Positions 8,286 through 21,104 are shown, counted from the stretch's first letter. The stretch: DNA of 64,000 nucleotides from Butyrivibrio sp. (GCF_017635265.1 NZ_JAGBLU010000137.1:78900-142899); one strand, 5' to 3'. Numbers and translations: made by a program. Notes: generated from the sequence alone by a model not told the origin.

Positions 8286-8762
8286 ATGGCATTTGTAAGT
8301 TTTAAGAAAACAATTCTTCGTAATCTAGTATCAAAGCCATATACAAGAAAGACAGAAAAGCAATATCCTGAGGGAACAAGAGGCCATGTTGAGAATGATA
8401 TGGATGTCTGTGTCCTTTGTGGTCTTTGCTCAATTAAATGTCCTACACATGCTATTACGGTTGATAAGGCAGCTAAAACCTGGTCAATCAGACCAATGAG
8501 CTGCATTCAGTGTAGATGCTGTGTTGATAATTGTCCTAAGAAATGTCTTTCTATGGGCCTTAGATTCCAGGAACCCGGTGAAGAGAAGATTACTAAAACA
8601 TTTAAACAGTCAGAGAAAGCTATAGCAGCTCAGGAGGCACTTATGAAGGCTGCTAAAGAGCGTGCGGCTGCTGCAGCTGCAGCAAAAGCTGCTGCGGTAA
8701 ATGCAAATGGAGCACAGGCCGGTGGTGCTGCACCTGTTAAAACAGAAGAAAAGAAAGACTGA
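8286..8762 (+). CDS. echF: Ech hydrogenase ferredoxin-type subunit EchF with Ala-rich tail
   Basis: The NuoI-like polyferredoxin subunit that feeds electrons from soluble ferredoxin to EchC. Two CxxCxxCxxxCP motifs bind two [4Fe-4S] clusters: Cys42, 45, 48, 52 and Cys73, 76, 79, 83, with one extra Cys78. The conserved part ends near residue 115; the remaining ~43 residues are alanine-rich and end in charged residues, a second unusual tail in this complex besides that of EchC. The stop overlaps the hypF start (TGATG), joining the structural and maturation genes in one transcript. Confidence 0.93.
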   Translation: MAFVSFKKTILRNLVSKPYTRKTEKQYPEGTRGHVENDMDVCVLCGLCSIKCPTHAITVDKAAKTWSIRPMSCIQCRCCVDNCPKKCLSMGLRFQEPGEEKITKTFKQSEKAIAAQEALMKAAKERAAAAAAAKAAAVNANGAQAGGAAPVKTEEKKD

Positions 8763-11029
8763 TGACAGTTAAAATTATAGTCAAAGGGGCGGTGCAGGGT
8801 GTAGGCTACCGCCCTTTTGTATTAAAAAAAGCAAATGAATACGGACTATTTGGTCAGGTAAAGAATATTGGCGCTGCTGTTGAAATTATAGCATCCGGCT
8901 CTGAAGAGATAATTGATAGCTTTACCAATATGCTTCAAGATGAGCATCCGGATGGCGCTTTTATTTTGAGTGTAGAAAAAACTGTTTTAGATGAAGTGAA
9001 TTTTTTCTTTACTGATTTTTCTATAGTCAAAAGCACAGTGGTGGATTTAAAATCTGAATTACCTGTATTTTTGCCTGATATAGGAGTTTGTGATACTTGT
9101 CTTACTGAAATGCTTTCGGTTGATAACAGAAGATATAAGTATCCGCTTATCAGTTGTGCTTCATGTGGTCCCAGAATAAGCATTTTAGATTCACTTCCAT
9201 ATGATCGAAACACAACTACAATGTCGGATTTTACCATGTGTCCAAAATGTTCTCATGAATATAAGAATGGTCGAAGGACACATGCACAGACTATTTCATG
9301 TCATGATTGCGGTCCTTTTATGATTTTGGACTACTTTGATGGCAGTGGTACCTGCCATCTGGAAAGACAAGAAGCTGTAGACAGAGCTGTTTCATTATTA
9401 AAAAACAATAAGATACTTGGCTTAAAGGGAATATCCGGCTACCAGCTTATCTGTAAACCTGAAGATGAAATTTTAAAGAGATTAAGACTTATAAAAGGAC
9501 GTGAAAATAAACCTTTTGCGGTTATATTTTCAACTATAGATAAAATAAAAGAAAGAGCTTTTGTTAATGCTAAAGAAGAAGAACTTCTTTTATCATCTGC
9601 AAGACCTATAGTTTTATTGAAAGCAAAGAAAGGCTTTGATTATGAGGTTTGTAAGGATAGCGACTATATTGGGGCCTTTTTACCATCTGCAGGGATTCAC
9701 AGACTTTTGACGGACGAACTAGGTCCGCTTGTCTGTACAAGTGCAAATATCTCAGGTCAGCCCATGATAATTGATGATAAGGATTTTAAAAACACATTTT
9801 TTAATAAGGAATTATGTGTTGAGGGTATTCTTTATCATGATCGAAGAATTAATCAGCCCCAGGATGATTCTGTAATGTTTGTCATAGAGCAGGATAAAGA
9901 TATTTTTTCCTCCCAGTTTATAAGAAGAGCACGGGGATTTGCACCATTGCCGATACTTTGCCCAAGTACATGTTCGGATTCTTCAATAATGTGTTTTGGA
10001 GGGGATTTAAAGAGTACTTTTTCATTTGCCAAAAAAGACAGAGTGATCATGAGCCAGTTTATCGGTGATCTTGAAGATGCTAAAACGCTGGATAATTTTG
10101 ATTTATTAATAAACAGATACAGTAAGCTTTTTTCTTTTACACCTGATATTGCTGTGTGCGATAGACATCCGCTGTATCATTCGTCAAAAAGAGCTTTTGA
10201 TTATGCCAAAGCAAGAAATATAAAGCTTTTAAGTATTCAGCACCATTATGCACATGTTTTATCTGTAATGGCTGAAAACAGTTTACACTCTTGCATAGGA
10301 ATTGCTTTTGATGGAACAGGCTTTGGTGATGACGGTAAAGTATGGGGCGGTGAAATCTTTTTATGCAAGGATACTGAATATAAAAGAGCAGGACACCTGT
10401 CATATATAAAGCTTATGGGAGGTGACAGTGCTCCCAAAAAAGCAGATCTTGTTAAAAATTGCTATGAGTATGCTTTAGGCAATAATATATCCGATATTGT
10501 GAAAGCTGCTCTTTTAAATAATATAAATACTTTTGAGACATCAAGTGTAGGAAGGCTGTTTGATGCAGTCTCGGCGCTTTTGGAAATAAAAACCTACAAT
10601 TCTTACGAAGGCGAATGTGCTTGCAGCCTTGAAAAAGAAGCTTCTAAATCCGACGGAGTGAATTATCCCGTATTTGAATGTAAGATGGTTGATGATGAAG
10701 AAACAATTATTTTAGATCAATTGGATTTGTTTAAGCAGATTTACGAATGCAAGGCTTCGGGGGCATATGATATTAAAGATATTGCATATGGTTTTCATAT
10801 GTCTTTGACTTCATATATCTTAAATGTTTGTAGTATACTGAAAGACAGAACAAAAGAAATAAATGTATGTTTATCCGGCGGTGTATTTGCCAACAGAATT
10901 TTATTAAAAAATACAGTTTCTGTTTTAAGAAAAGAAGGATTTAATGTATATTGGAACAGGCTTGTTCCATCAGGTGACTCGGGAATTGCTCTTGGTCAGG
11001 CTTATTATGGATTATTAAGGAAGGAATAA
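8762..11029 (+). CDS. hypF: Carbamoyltransferase HypF
   Basis: HypF uses carbamoyl phosphate and ATP to carbamoylate the C-terminal cysteine of HypE, the first step in making the CN ligands of the [NiFe] site. Domains in order: acylphosphatase (VKGAVQGVGYRPFV, residues 5-18), paired zinc fingers (CDTC and CASCG near 112-138, CPKC and CHDCG near 160-183), a YrdC-like nucleotide-binding domain (about 200-385), and a Kae1-like domain with HHYAH and GVFANR motifs. The length of 755 residues is standard. It is translationally coupled to echF and followed two bases later by hypC. Confidence 0.97.
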   Translation: MTVKIIVKGAVQGVGYRPFVLKKANEYGLFGQVKNIGAAVEIIASGSEEIIDSFTNMLQDEHPDGAFILSVEKTVLDEVNFFFTDFSIVKSTVVDLKSELPVFLPDIGVCDTCLTEMLSVDNRRYKYPLISCASCGPRISILDSLPYDRNTTTMSDFTMCPKCSHEYKNGRRTHAQTISCHDCGPFMILDYFDGSGTCHLERQEAVDRAVSLLKNNKILGLKGISGYQLICKPEDEILKRLRLIKGRENKPFAVIFSTIDKIKERAFVNAKEEELLLSSARPIVLLKAKKGFDYEVCKDSDYIGAFLPSAGIHRLLTDELGPLVCTSANISGQPMIIDDKDFKNTFFNKELCVEGILYHDRRINQPQDDSVMFVIEQDKDIFSSQFIRRARGFAPLPILCPSTCSDSSIMCFGGDLKSTFSFAKKDRVIMSQFIGDLEDAKTLDNFDLLINRYSKLFSFTPDIAVCDRHPLYHSSKRAFDYAKARNIKLLSIQHHYAHVLSVMAENSLHSCIGIAFDGTGFGDDGKVWGGEIFLCKDTEYKRAGHLSYIKLMGGDSAPKKADLVKNCYEYALGNNISDIVKAALLNNINTFETSSVGRLFDAVSALLEIKTYNSYEGECACSLEKEASKSDGVNYPVFECKMVDDEETIILDQLDLFKQIYECKASGAYDIKDIAYGFHMSLTSYILNVCSILKDRTKEINVCLSGGVFANRILLKNTVSVLRKEGFNVYWNRLVPSGDSGIALGQAYYGLLRKE

Positions 11030-11031
11030 AT

Positions 11032-11250
11032 ATGTGCGTTGCAATACCAGGTAAAGTTATTCAAATAGATGGCACTAAAGCTACGGTGGATTTTAGTGGC
11101 AATACTGTTATAGCTCAGGCAGGACTTGTTGATGTGAAGGTTGGAGACAGAGTCCTTGTTCATGCGGGCTGTATTATTCAGACAATGGACGATAAGCTTG
11201 CTGATGAAATGGAAGAATTATTTAATGAGATTGAGGATTTGACAGTTTGA
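11032..11250 (+). CDS. hypC: Hydrogenase maturation chaperone HypC
   Basis: A 72-residue chaperone of the HypC/HybG family. The essential N-terminal Met-Cys (MCVAIPGKV) is present; Cys2 holds the Fe(CN)2CO unit between HypD and the large subunit. The rest is a small beta barrel (VGDRVLVHAG), with an acidic C-terminal helix. It sits two bases after hypF and one base before the hypD start codon. Confidence 0.95.
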   Translation: MCVAIPGKVIQIDGTKATVDFSGNTVIAQAGLVDVKVGDRVLVHAGCIIQTMDDKLADEMEELFNEIEDLTV

Positions 11251-11251
11251 T

Positions 11252-12298
11252 ATGGCAAAATTAAGTTTTGAAGATATTCTTGATGAATTAAAGAATTATG
11301 ACGGAGAAGAAGTTCATATCATGGAAGTATGCGGAACTCATACTGCCGCAATTTCTGAAAACGGTATTCCATCTATGCTTTCTCCAAAGATCAAGCTTAT
11401 TTCAGGGCCGGGATGTCCTGTTTGTGTCACTGTTACAGCAGTGATTGACAAACTTGTGGAACTTTCCATGGATGATAATACTGTGGTACTTACCTTTGGC
11501 GACCTTATAAGAGTTAAAGGGACAAATAAGTCTCTTGCTGATGCCAAGGCAGACGGCGGACATGTCAGGATGGTTTATTCTCCAATGGAAACTGTTAAGC
11601 TTGCAAAGGAGGATCCTTCAAAGACCTACGTTTTTGCTGCCATAGGCTTTGAGACCACTACGCCAGTGTACGCAATGGTTTTGGAAGAGGCTGTTAAAGA
11701 TGGCGTAAAGAACTTAAAACTTTTGACTTCTTTAAAAACCATGCCTGAAGTGATCAGATGGGTTGTGAAAAACGGCGGCGGAATTGATGGTTTTATTGCT
11801 CCGGGACATGTTTCTGCTGTTACAGGAAGTGACATCTTTAAAGAACTTTCAGATGAGCTTGGAATCCCGTTTGTTGTGTCCGGTTTTGAAGGAAAGCAGC
11901 TTATAATGACCATATATGCTCTTGTAAACATGAAAGGGAAATCCGGCATAAAAAACTTCTATAAGAATGTAGTAACAGGTCAGGGCAATGTAAAAGCAAT
12001 GGAAGTTGTAAATAAATATTTTGAAGTATCGGATGCTTCATGGAGAGGAATGGGTAAAATCAAGGGCTCCGGAATGATTCTTCGAAAAGAGTATTCTTCT
12101 TATGATGCAGGAAGCTTCGGACTTGATGAAGATCATATGCCGCCCGGATGTTGTTGCGAAAAAGTTTTGGTTGGTAAGATAAAGCCGGCTGAATGTCCTT
12201 TGTTCGGCAAATCATGCACGCCGGATAACGCCCATGGTGCATGCATGGTATCAACGGAGGGCAGTTGCTATAACTATTTTGTATCAGGAAGAAGATAA
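11252..12298 (+). CDS. hypD: Hydrogenase maturation protein HypD
   Basis: HypD is the [4Fe-4S] scaffold on which Fe(CN)2CO is assembled with HypC and HypE. The signatures MEVCGTHT (about residues 24-31) and SGPGCPVCVT (about 51-60) carry the iron-binding cysteine and the redox pair. C-terminal cysteines (PPGCCCEKVLVGK, then CPLFGKSC) match the Fe-S cluster ligands. The length of 348 residues is normal. It overlaps no neighbour but is separated from hypE by only four bases. Confidence 0.96.
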   Translation: MAKLSFEDILDELKNYDGEEVHIMEVCGTHTAAISENGIPSMLSPKIKLISGPGCPVCVTVTAVIDKLVELSMDDNTVVLTFGDLIRVKGTNKSLADAKADGGHVRMVYSPMETVKLAKEDPSKTYVFAAIGFETTTPVYAMVLEEAVKDGVKNLKLLTSLKTMPEVIRWVVKNGGGIDGFIAPGHVSAVTGSDIFKELSDELGIPFVVSGFEGKQLIMTIYALVNMKGKSGIKNFYKNVVTGQGNVKAMEVVNKYFEVSDASWRGMGKIKGSGMILRKEYSSYDAGSFGLDEDHMPPGCCCEKVLVGKIKPAECPLFGKSCTPDNAHGACMVSTEGSCYNYFVSGRR

Positions 12299-12302
12299 AC
12301 AG

Positions 12303-13313
12303 ATGAAGATTACAATGGCACATGGAAGTGGCGGTGAGTCGACTTCTAAATTGATAAAAGAGATTTTTGCAAAGCATTTTCATAATGAAATTTTAGATAA
12401 ACTTGAAGATTCAGCTGTGGTTGAAGGTGCAGGTAAATTGGCGGTTACAACGGACAGCTTTGTTGTTACTCCAATTGAGTTTCCCGGTGGAGACATAGGA
12501 AGATTATCTGTATGCGGTACTGTTAATGACCTTTTAATGAGTGGTGCTAAGCCAATGTATCTGACATGTGGCTGCATATTGGAAGAAGGCCTTGACATTG
12601 ATATTTTGGATCGTGTGATAAAATCCATGGCGGATACTGCTTGCGAAGCGGGAATTAAGATAATAACCGGTGATACAAAAGTAATTGAAAATAAAGGCGG
12701 TGTGCCTGGGCTTATAATCAATACTTCCGGAGTTGGTTTTGTTTCGGAAGATCTTGATGTGCCGGGGCCATTTAATCTCAAGGACGGTGACAAGATTATT
12801 ATTTCAGGTAATCTTGGCGACCACCACGCTGCAATTTTAGGAACAAGAATGGGAATACAGAACAATATTGTCTCTGATGCAGCGCCCCTTGTCGAAATGG
12901 TAAAAGGGCTTTTGGAAGAGAAAATCGAAGTTCATGCCATGCGCGACGTAACAAGGGGAGGGCTTGGAACTGTACTTAACGAGTTCTGTGATAGTTCAAG
13001 ATGTAACATTGACCTTTATGAAGAAAAAATGCCGGTTTCACCTGCTGTCAAAGACTTCTGCGGACTGTTAGGGCTTGATCCCATGTATATGGGCAACGAA
13101 GGAAAGATGGTTCTTTCTGTTTCATCCAAAGATGCTGACAGAGCGGTTTCTATAATAAAACAATCCAAATATGGCGAAAATGCATGTATAATTGGTGAAG
13201 TAATAAAAAATACTGATACAGCCAATAAAAGAAATGTAGTTCTTAATACAAAAATCGGCGGCAAACGAATCATTGGTTTAATGTATGGAGAAGGTCTTCC
13301 AAGAATTTGTTAA
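12303..13313 (+). CDS. hypE: Hydrogenase maturation protein HypE
   Basis: HypE dehydrates the carbamoyl group received from HypF to a thiocyanate that donates CN to iron. It is an AIR-synthase-like ATPase: MAHGSGGESTSKLI at the N-terminus, the TGDTKV loop and MRDVTRGGLGTVLNE in the C-terminal half. The protein ends PRIC, the invariant C-terminal cysteine that is modified. The start is ATG 12303; the longer open frame from 12234 lies inside hypD. Length is 336 residues. It ends the hydrogenase run; hypA and hypB are not in this window and must be elsewhere or replaced. Confidence 0.96.
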   Translation: MKITMAHGSGGESTSKLIKEIFAKHFHNEILDKLEDSAVVEGAGKLAVTTDSFVVTPIEFPGGDIGRLSVCGTVNDLLMSGAKPMYLTCGCILEEGLDIDILDRVIKSMADTACEAGIKIITGDTKVIENKGGVPGLIINTSGVGFVSEDLDVPGPFNLKDGDKIIISGNLGDHHAAILGTRMGIQNNIVSDAAPLVEMVKGLLEEKIEVHAMRDVTRGGLGTVLNEFCDSSRCNIDLYEEKMPVSPAVKDFCGLLGLDPMYMGNEGKMVLSVSSKDADRAVSIIKQSKYGENACIIGEVIKNTDTANKRNVVLNTKIGGKRIIGLMYGEGLPRIC

Positions 13314-13364
13314 ATGATGTAAAATAAGAGTCGTAACTTTCGTTTTTTGAAGGGATGTTATTTA

Positions 13365-14207
13365 ATGGAATTTAAAAGAATCAATAAAGATACTGTTACT
13401 TGCATTATAACTGAAGATGATATGGATGAGCAGGGAATTAAGCTCGAAGATTTATTTGAAAAGAAAAAAGAAGCTATGGACTTTTTGCATGATGTCATGA
13501 GAAAAGCTCAGGAGGAAGTTGATTATAAACCAACAGGCTCTTTTATGCCGATGCAGATTACCGTATTGCCGGATCATTCTATTTCTTTAACGCTATCAGA
13601 AAATGCCTCCGCATCATTTGGTGAAATATTAAAAAATCTTACTGAAAAAGCAGGAATTACAATTCCCAAAAATGTTTTGGAAGATATCGGTGATTCAGAA
13701 AATGAAGACAGAATAAACAGGCTTAATGAATACTTAAAAAGCCTTAAGCAGCTTACCAATTCTGTTAAAAATATAATGGAAGAATCGAATACTTCTGATA
13801 ACAGGAACAAGATTTCCATTAATCAGAACGCATCAGCTGCCACTAACAAGGAAAAGGCTGACAAAATTTCAAACAGAGCCACGAAAGTAAACAAGGATAA
13901 GGAACGTCTTAAGTTCCATGAATATGTTTTTACTTTTGGAAATATAAATACTGTTATTGAGTTTTGTAAGAAGGCACCAAGAGATCTTAAGATTTCAAGT
14001 TCTCTTTATAAAAATGAAAAAGATGGTTTATATTATCTTGATCTTAAGAGACTTGATGAAGAGCCTAAGGTGTTTGCTTCATTGTTTACAATGGCATATG
14101 AGTTTGGACATTTTCAGGCTTCCAACCAGCATGTGATTGCACATATCCGTGAATCCTATGATCTTTTGATCGGGGACAGAGCTATTTCTTCTTTAGCCGA
14201 AGTATAA
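13365..14207 (+). CDS. mecA: MecA-type adaptor protein
   Basis: A 280-residue protein with the MecA/YpbH domain plan. The N-terminal target-binding part (MEFKRINKDTVTCIITEDDM, then DFLHDVMRKAQEE) and a C-terminal ClpC-binding domain from about residue 185 (YVFTFGNINTVIEFCKKAP to the end) are joined by a Ser/Asn/Lys-rich linker of about 45 residues. In Bacillus MecA presents substrates to ClpCP. ATG 13365 has AAGGG upstream; TTG 13347 is also in frame. It is longer than Bacillus MecA because of the linker. A terminator follows. Confidence 0.85.
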   Translation: MEFKRINKDTVTCIITEDDMDEQGIKLEDLFEKKKEAMDFLHDVMRKAQEEVDYKPTGSFMPMQITVLPDHSISLTLSENASASFGEILKNLTEKAGITIPKNVLEDIGDSENEDRINRLNEYLKSLKQLTNSVKNIMEESNTSDNRNKISINQNASAATNKEKADKISNRATKVNKDKERLKFHEYVFTFGNINTVIEFCKKAPRDLKISSSLYKNEKDGLYYLDLKRLDEEPKVFASLFTMAYEFGHFQASNQHVIAHIRESYDLLIGDRAISSLAEV

Positions 14208-14213
14208 ATGATG

Positions 14214-14254
14214 GCTGACGATATTAGTTAGATAATAATATCGTCAGCTTTTTT
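14214..14254 (+). terminator. Intrinsic terminator after mecA
   Basis: GCTGACGATATT (14214-14225) pairs with AATATCGTCAGC (14237-14248), followed by a run of T. It lies seven bases after the mecA stop. Confidence 0.9.
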
Positions 14255-14286
14255 TCTGATAACTGTATGGATTGAGATTAATAATT

Positions 14287-14994
14287 ATGAGACTAAATAA
14301 ATTTATTGCCGGTTGTGGTGTATGTTCGAGAAGAGAGGCTGATAAGCTGATAGAGGAAGGCCGAGTTAGCATAAATGGCGAAATTGCAGGCTTTGGAGCG
14401 CTCGTTTTAGATGGGGATACGGTCTTAGTAGACGGAAAAGAAATTTCATTACAGGAAGAAAAGATTGTAATTGCATATTATAAGCCTGTTGGAGTTACCT
14501 GCACAGAAAAAGATAAATTTGCCCAAAAAACTGTAATCGAGGACCTTGGCTTTGAAAAAAGAGTTACATATGCCGGAAGACTTGATAAAGAGTCAGAAGG
14601 GCTTCTGCTTATGACAAATGACGGAGATCTTATTAATGCCATGATGAGAGGTGCTTCAGGTCACGAGAAAGAATATGAAGTGACTGTAGATAAAGAAGTC
14701 ACCGCAGACTTTATAAGGGCCATGTCAGGCGGTATATATTTAAAAGAACTTGATAAAAAAACACGCCCCTGCAAGGTGAAAAAAACGGGAAAATACTCTT
14801 TTGACATAGTATTAACCCAAGGATTAAACAGACAAATCCGCAGAATGTGTGATGCTCTTGGCTTTTCGGTTAAAAAACTGAAAAGAATCCGGGTAATGAG
14901 TGTGAGGCTTGAGGATTATAACTTAAAGCCCGGAGAACATATCGTTCTTACAAAAGAGGAAGTAAAAAAACTCTGTAAAGATGCTGGATTATAA
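14287..14994 (+). CDS. rluF: 23S rRNA pseudouridine synthase, RluF type
   Basis: A 235-residue enzyme of the RsuA/RluB/E/F family. An S4 RNA-binding domain (MRLNKFIAGCGVCSRREADK, residues 1-20) precedes the catalytic domain with GRLDKESEGLLLMTNDGDL, whose Asp is the nucleophile, and ends with QGLNRQIRRMCDALG. The region KEYEVTVDKEVTADFIRAM and the TRPCKVKK segment follow E. coli RluF closely, so 23S U2604 is the likely target. ATG 14287 is chosen; TTG 14272 in the same frame has no better ribosome site. Confidence 0.85.
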   Translation: MRLNKFIAGCGVCSRREADKLIEEGRVSINGEIAGFGALVLDGDTVLVDGKEISLQEEKIVIAYYKPVGVTCTEKDKFAQKTVIEDLGFEKRVTYAGRLDKESEGLLLMTNDGDLINAMMRGASGHEKEYEVTVDKEVTADFIRAMSGGIYLKELDKKTRPCKVKKTGKYSFDIVLTQGLNRQIRRMCDALGFSVKKLKRIRVMSVRLEDYNLKPGEHIVLTKEEVKKLCKDAGL

Positions 14995-15031
14995 GAAAAA
15001 TTAAGATTATACTGTAAATATTACAAATTTG

Positions 15032-18686
<3,655 letters not shown>

Positions 18687-18703
18687 TTACGGGGTGATGA
18701 CTA

Positions 18704-19669
18704 ATGCCAATTAAGATTAAGAACGACCTCCCGGCAAGGGAAATCCTCGAGCAGGAAAATATTTTTGCAGTTGATGAAAACAGAGCGCTTCATCAGGATA
18801 TCAGATCTTTGCAGATCTGTATATTAAATCTGATGCCGCTTAAAGAGGACACTGAGTTGCAGTTATTAAGATCCATGTCCAACACGCCTCTTCAGATTGA
18901 TGTATCTTTTATGCAAATGAGTTCTCACCATTCATCAAATACTTCACCCAACCATCTAAACAGGTTCTATCATCCATTTGATGAACTGAAAGGCAACACA
19001 TATGATGGTCTTATAATAACCGGTGCACCGGTAGAACAAATGGCTTTTGAAGAAGTTGATTACTGGGATGAATTATGCAGGGTGTTTGAGTGGTCCAAAA
19101 CTAATGTTACTTCAACCTTTCATATCTGTTGGGGAGCACAGGCCGGTATTTATTATCATTACGGAATAGATAAAAAGCCTCTCAGTGAAAAGAGATTTGG
19201 TATCTACAAGCATAGGGTAATGAATAGAAAAGTTCCCCTTGTAAGAGGCTTTGATGATGTTTTTTCAATGCCTCATTCAAGACATACGGAAACACCTGCT
19301 GAAGATATACATAAGTGTAAAGATCTTGTGGTTTTGGCAGAATCTGATGAGGCAGGAATATTCCTTTGCATGAATAAAACTGGAAGTCAGATATTTGCAA
19401 TGGGGCATGCTGAATATGACAGGCTTACACTTGACTCAGAATATAAAAGAGATCTTTCGAAAGGTCTTGATATAAAGATGCCCAAGAATTATTATCCTGA
19501 TAATAATCCAGAGAACACACCTGATCTTTTGTGGCGAAGTCATGCCAATATTCTTTATACAAATTGGCTAAACTATTACGTATATCAGAACACACCATAT
19601 CAGTGGGGACAGATATTAGACGAAGAGAAGAGAAAAATGGCATCCAAAGTTTTAACCAAAAAAATGTAA
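18704..19669 (+). CDS. metA: Homoserine O-acetyltransferase (MetA family)
   Basis: This enzyme acylates homoserine in methionine synthesis. The catalytic Cys142 is in HICWGAQAG, the histidine in SRHTE (about residue 235) and the glutamate in GHAEYDR. Despite the MetA family being named for succinyl transfer, residue 111 is Glu (APVEQM); published work on Bacillus MetA showed that Glu here selects acetyl-CoA and Gly selects succinyl-CoA, so the acetyl donor is predicted. GGGGTG lies upstream of ATG 18704. Length is 321 residues, slightly longer than E. coli MetA. Confidence 0.93.
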   Translation: MPIKIKNDLPAREILEQENIFAVDENRALHQDIRSLQICILNLMPLKEDTELQLLRSMSNTPLQIDVSFMQMSSHHSSNTSPNHLNRFYHPFDELKGNTYDGLIITGAPVEQMAFEEVDYWDELCRVFEWSKTNVTSTFHICWGAQAGIYYHYGIDKKPLSEKRFGIYKHRVMNRKVPLVRGFDDVFSMPHSRHTETPAEDIHKCKDLVVLAESDEAGIFLCMNKTGSQIFAMGHAEYDRLTLDSEYKRDLSKGLDIKMPKNYYPDNNPENTPDLLWRSHANILYTNWLNYYVYQNTPYQWGQILDEEKRKMASKVLTKKM

Positions 19670-19685
19670 TGGGAGGATAAAAGAG

Positions 19686-20510
19686 ATGGAGCTTAAGAAT
19701 ATTTATACATGTTTTCCCGGAGGAAAGCATAAAGTATTAACACTTAGCTATGATGACGGTAAAATTGCTGACAGGAGACTTGTTGCGCTATTTAACGAGT
19801 ATGGGCTTAAAGGCACATTTAACGTTAATTCAGGTCTTGGGGACAGACCTTTTACCAATGATTATGATGAAAGGATACCTTTTTCAGAATTTAAAGAACT
19901 GTACAAAGGTCATGAAGTTGCATGTCACACGGTTTTGCATCCCACAATAGCAAGATGTCCTAAAGAACAGATGGTTCTTCAGGTTATTGAGGACAGAAGA
20001 AAGCTTGAAGAAGCTCTCGGCTACACTGTCAGAGGACTTGCATATCCTAACGGTTCAGTTGATGACAATGTTGTTGATGCATTAAAGGCTTGTGGCATCA
20101 GACATGCCAGAACAGTACATTCCACACTTAATTTTGCACTTCCTACAGATTATCTTAGATGGAATCCAACATGTAGTCACAAAAATGAAGCTTTGCAGCG
20201 CCTTTCAGAAGAATTTATAGGACTTCACAAAACTCAGTACTTGTACATGTTCTATGTATGGGGACACAGCTATGAGTTTGAGATAGATAAGAATTGGAAT
20301 GTTATCGAAAATTTTGCAAAAACTGTGTCCGGTAAGGATGACATCTGGTATGCAACCAATATTGAAATTGTGGATTATATGGATGCTGCTTCAAGAGTTC
20401 AGGTATCGGTAAATGGTGATTTTGCTTACAATCCAAATGCTATAAGTGTTTGGCTGGAAGTTGATAAAAAACATGTTGAACTGAAACCCGGAATTACGAC
20501 TTCATTATAA
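19686..20510 (+). CDS. Polysaccharide deacetylase family protein
   Basis: A 274-residue protein with a NodB-homology (carbohydrate esterase 4) domain. The metal-binding motifs are LSYDDGK (about residues 21-27) and HTVLHP (about 80-85), and AYPNG matches motif 3. There is no signal peptide or membrane helix, so it is predicted cytoplasmic, unlike cell-wall deacetylases; this form often acts on small substrates. The last ~45 residues (from about ASRVQVSVNG) look like a small beta domain. GGGAGG lies upstream. It is 16 bases after metA and probably cotranscribed. Confidence 0.8.
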   Translation: MELKNIYTCFPGGKHKVLTLSYDDGKIADRRLVALFNEYGLKGTFNVNSGLGDRPFTNDYDERIPFSEFKELYKGHEVACHTVLHPTIARCPKEQMVLQVIEDRRKLEEALGYTVRGLAYPNGSVDDNVVDALKACGIRHARTVHSTLNFALPTDYLRWNPTCSHKNEALQRLSEEFIGLHKTQYLYMFYVWGHSYEFEIDKNWNVIENFAKTVSGKDDIWYATNIEIVDYMDAASRVQVSVNGDFAYNPNAISVWLEVDKKHVELKPGITTSL

Positions 20511-20624
20511 ATTGTTAATATTTTATGGACCGTGGTATCATTGTTTTTTCTATTAAAATAAGTTAAAATATATTTGTTAGGTCGTTTATTTTATTAGAAT
20601 GAGTTTAGACAAGGAGATTATTCT

Positions 20625-21104
20625 ATGGCCCAGAATGTAGAGAACGATGACCTTGAAGTAAAGACTGATTTAAAAAAGAAACCTACAAAGAAGACTAAAG
20701 AAATGCTTGAAGAAAATGCTAAACAGATAGAAGAACTTAAGGCTCTTCAAACGGAACTTGATCATGAGCTTGCTCTGCTTGATAAAGATGAACAGGAACT
20801 GGGTGAAAAGTCTGCACTTGAACTTAAGGTAACTCATAAAAAATTTGGTGAAGGACAGGTTATTAAACAGGATGGCAAGTACATTGAAGTTAAGTTTGCC
20901 GATGTTGTCAAGAAGTTTGTCCTTCCCGGTTGTTTTGCCGATAAATTTCTCGAACTTGCTGATGAAGATGTTTATGAATATTACGTGAAGGCCAATGAAA
21001 TACATAAGAAGCGTATGAATGCCGAACTTAAGGCAAAATCAGCAACCTTTGCTATTCAAAGACATGAAGATGCAATTGAAAAATTAAATGCAAAATTAAA
21101 ATAA
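20625..21104 (+). CDS. Small coiled-coil protein with a UvrD-tail-like beta domain
   Basis: A 159-residue protein that I do not recognise as a named family. Residues 1-60 are charged and predicted coiled coil (EENAKQIEELKALQTELD). Residues about 67-107 (VTHKKFGEGQVIKQDGKYIE, then VKFADVVKKFVLPG) resemble the Tudor-like domain at the end of UvrD/PcrA helicases, which binds RNA polymerase. A lysine-rich helix follows. The start has AAGGAG upstream. It is preceded by a 114-base gap and followed by a terminator. Function unknown. Confidence 0.7.
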   Translation: MAQNVENDDLEVKTDLKKKPTKKTKEMLEENAKQIEELKALQTELDHELALLDKDEQELGEKSALELKVTHKKFGEGQVIKQDGKYIEVKFADVVKKFVLPGCFADKFLELADEDVYEYYVKANEIHKKRMNAELKAKSATFAIQRHEDAIEKLNAKLK

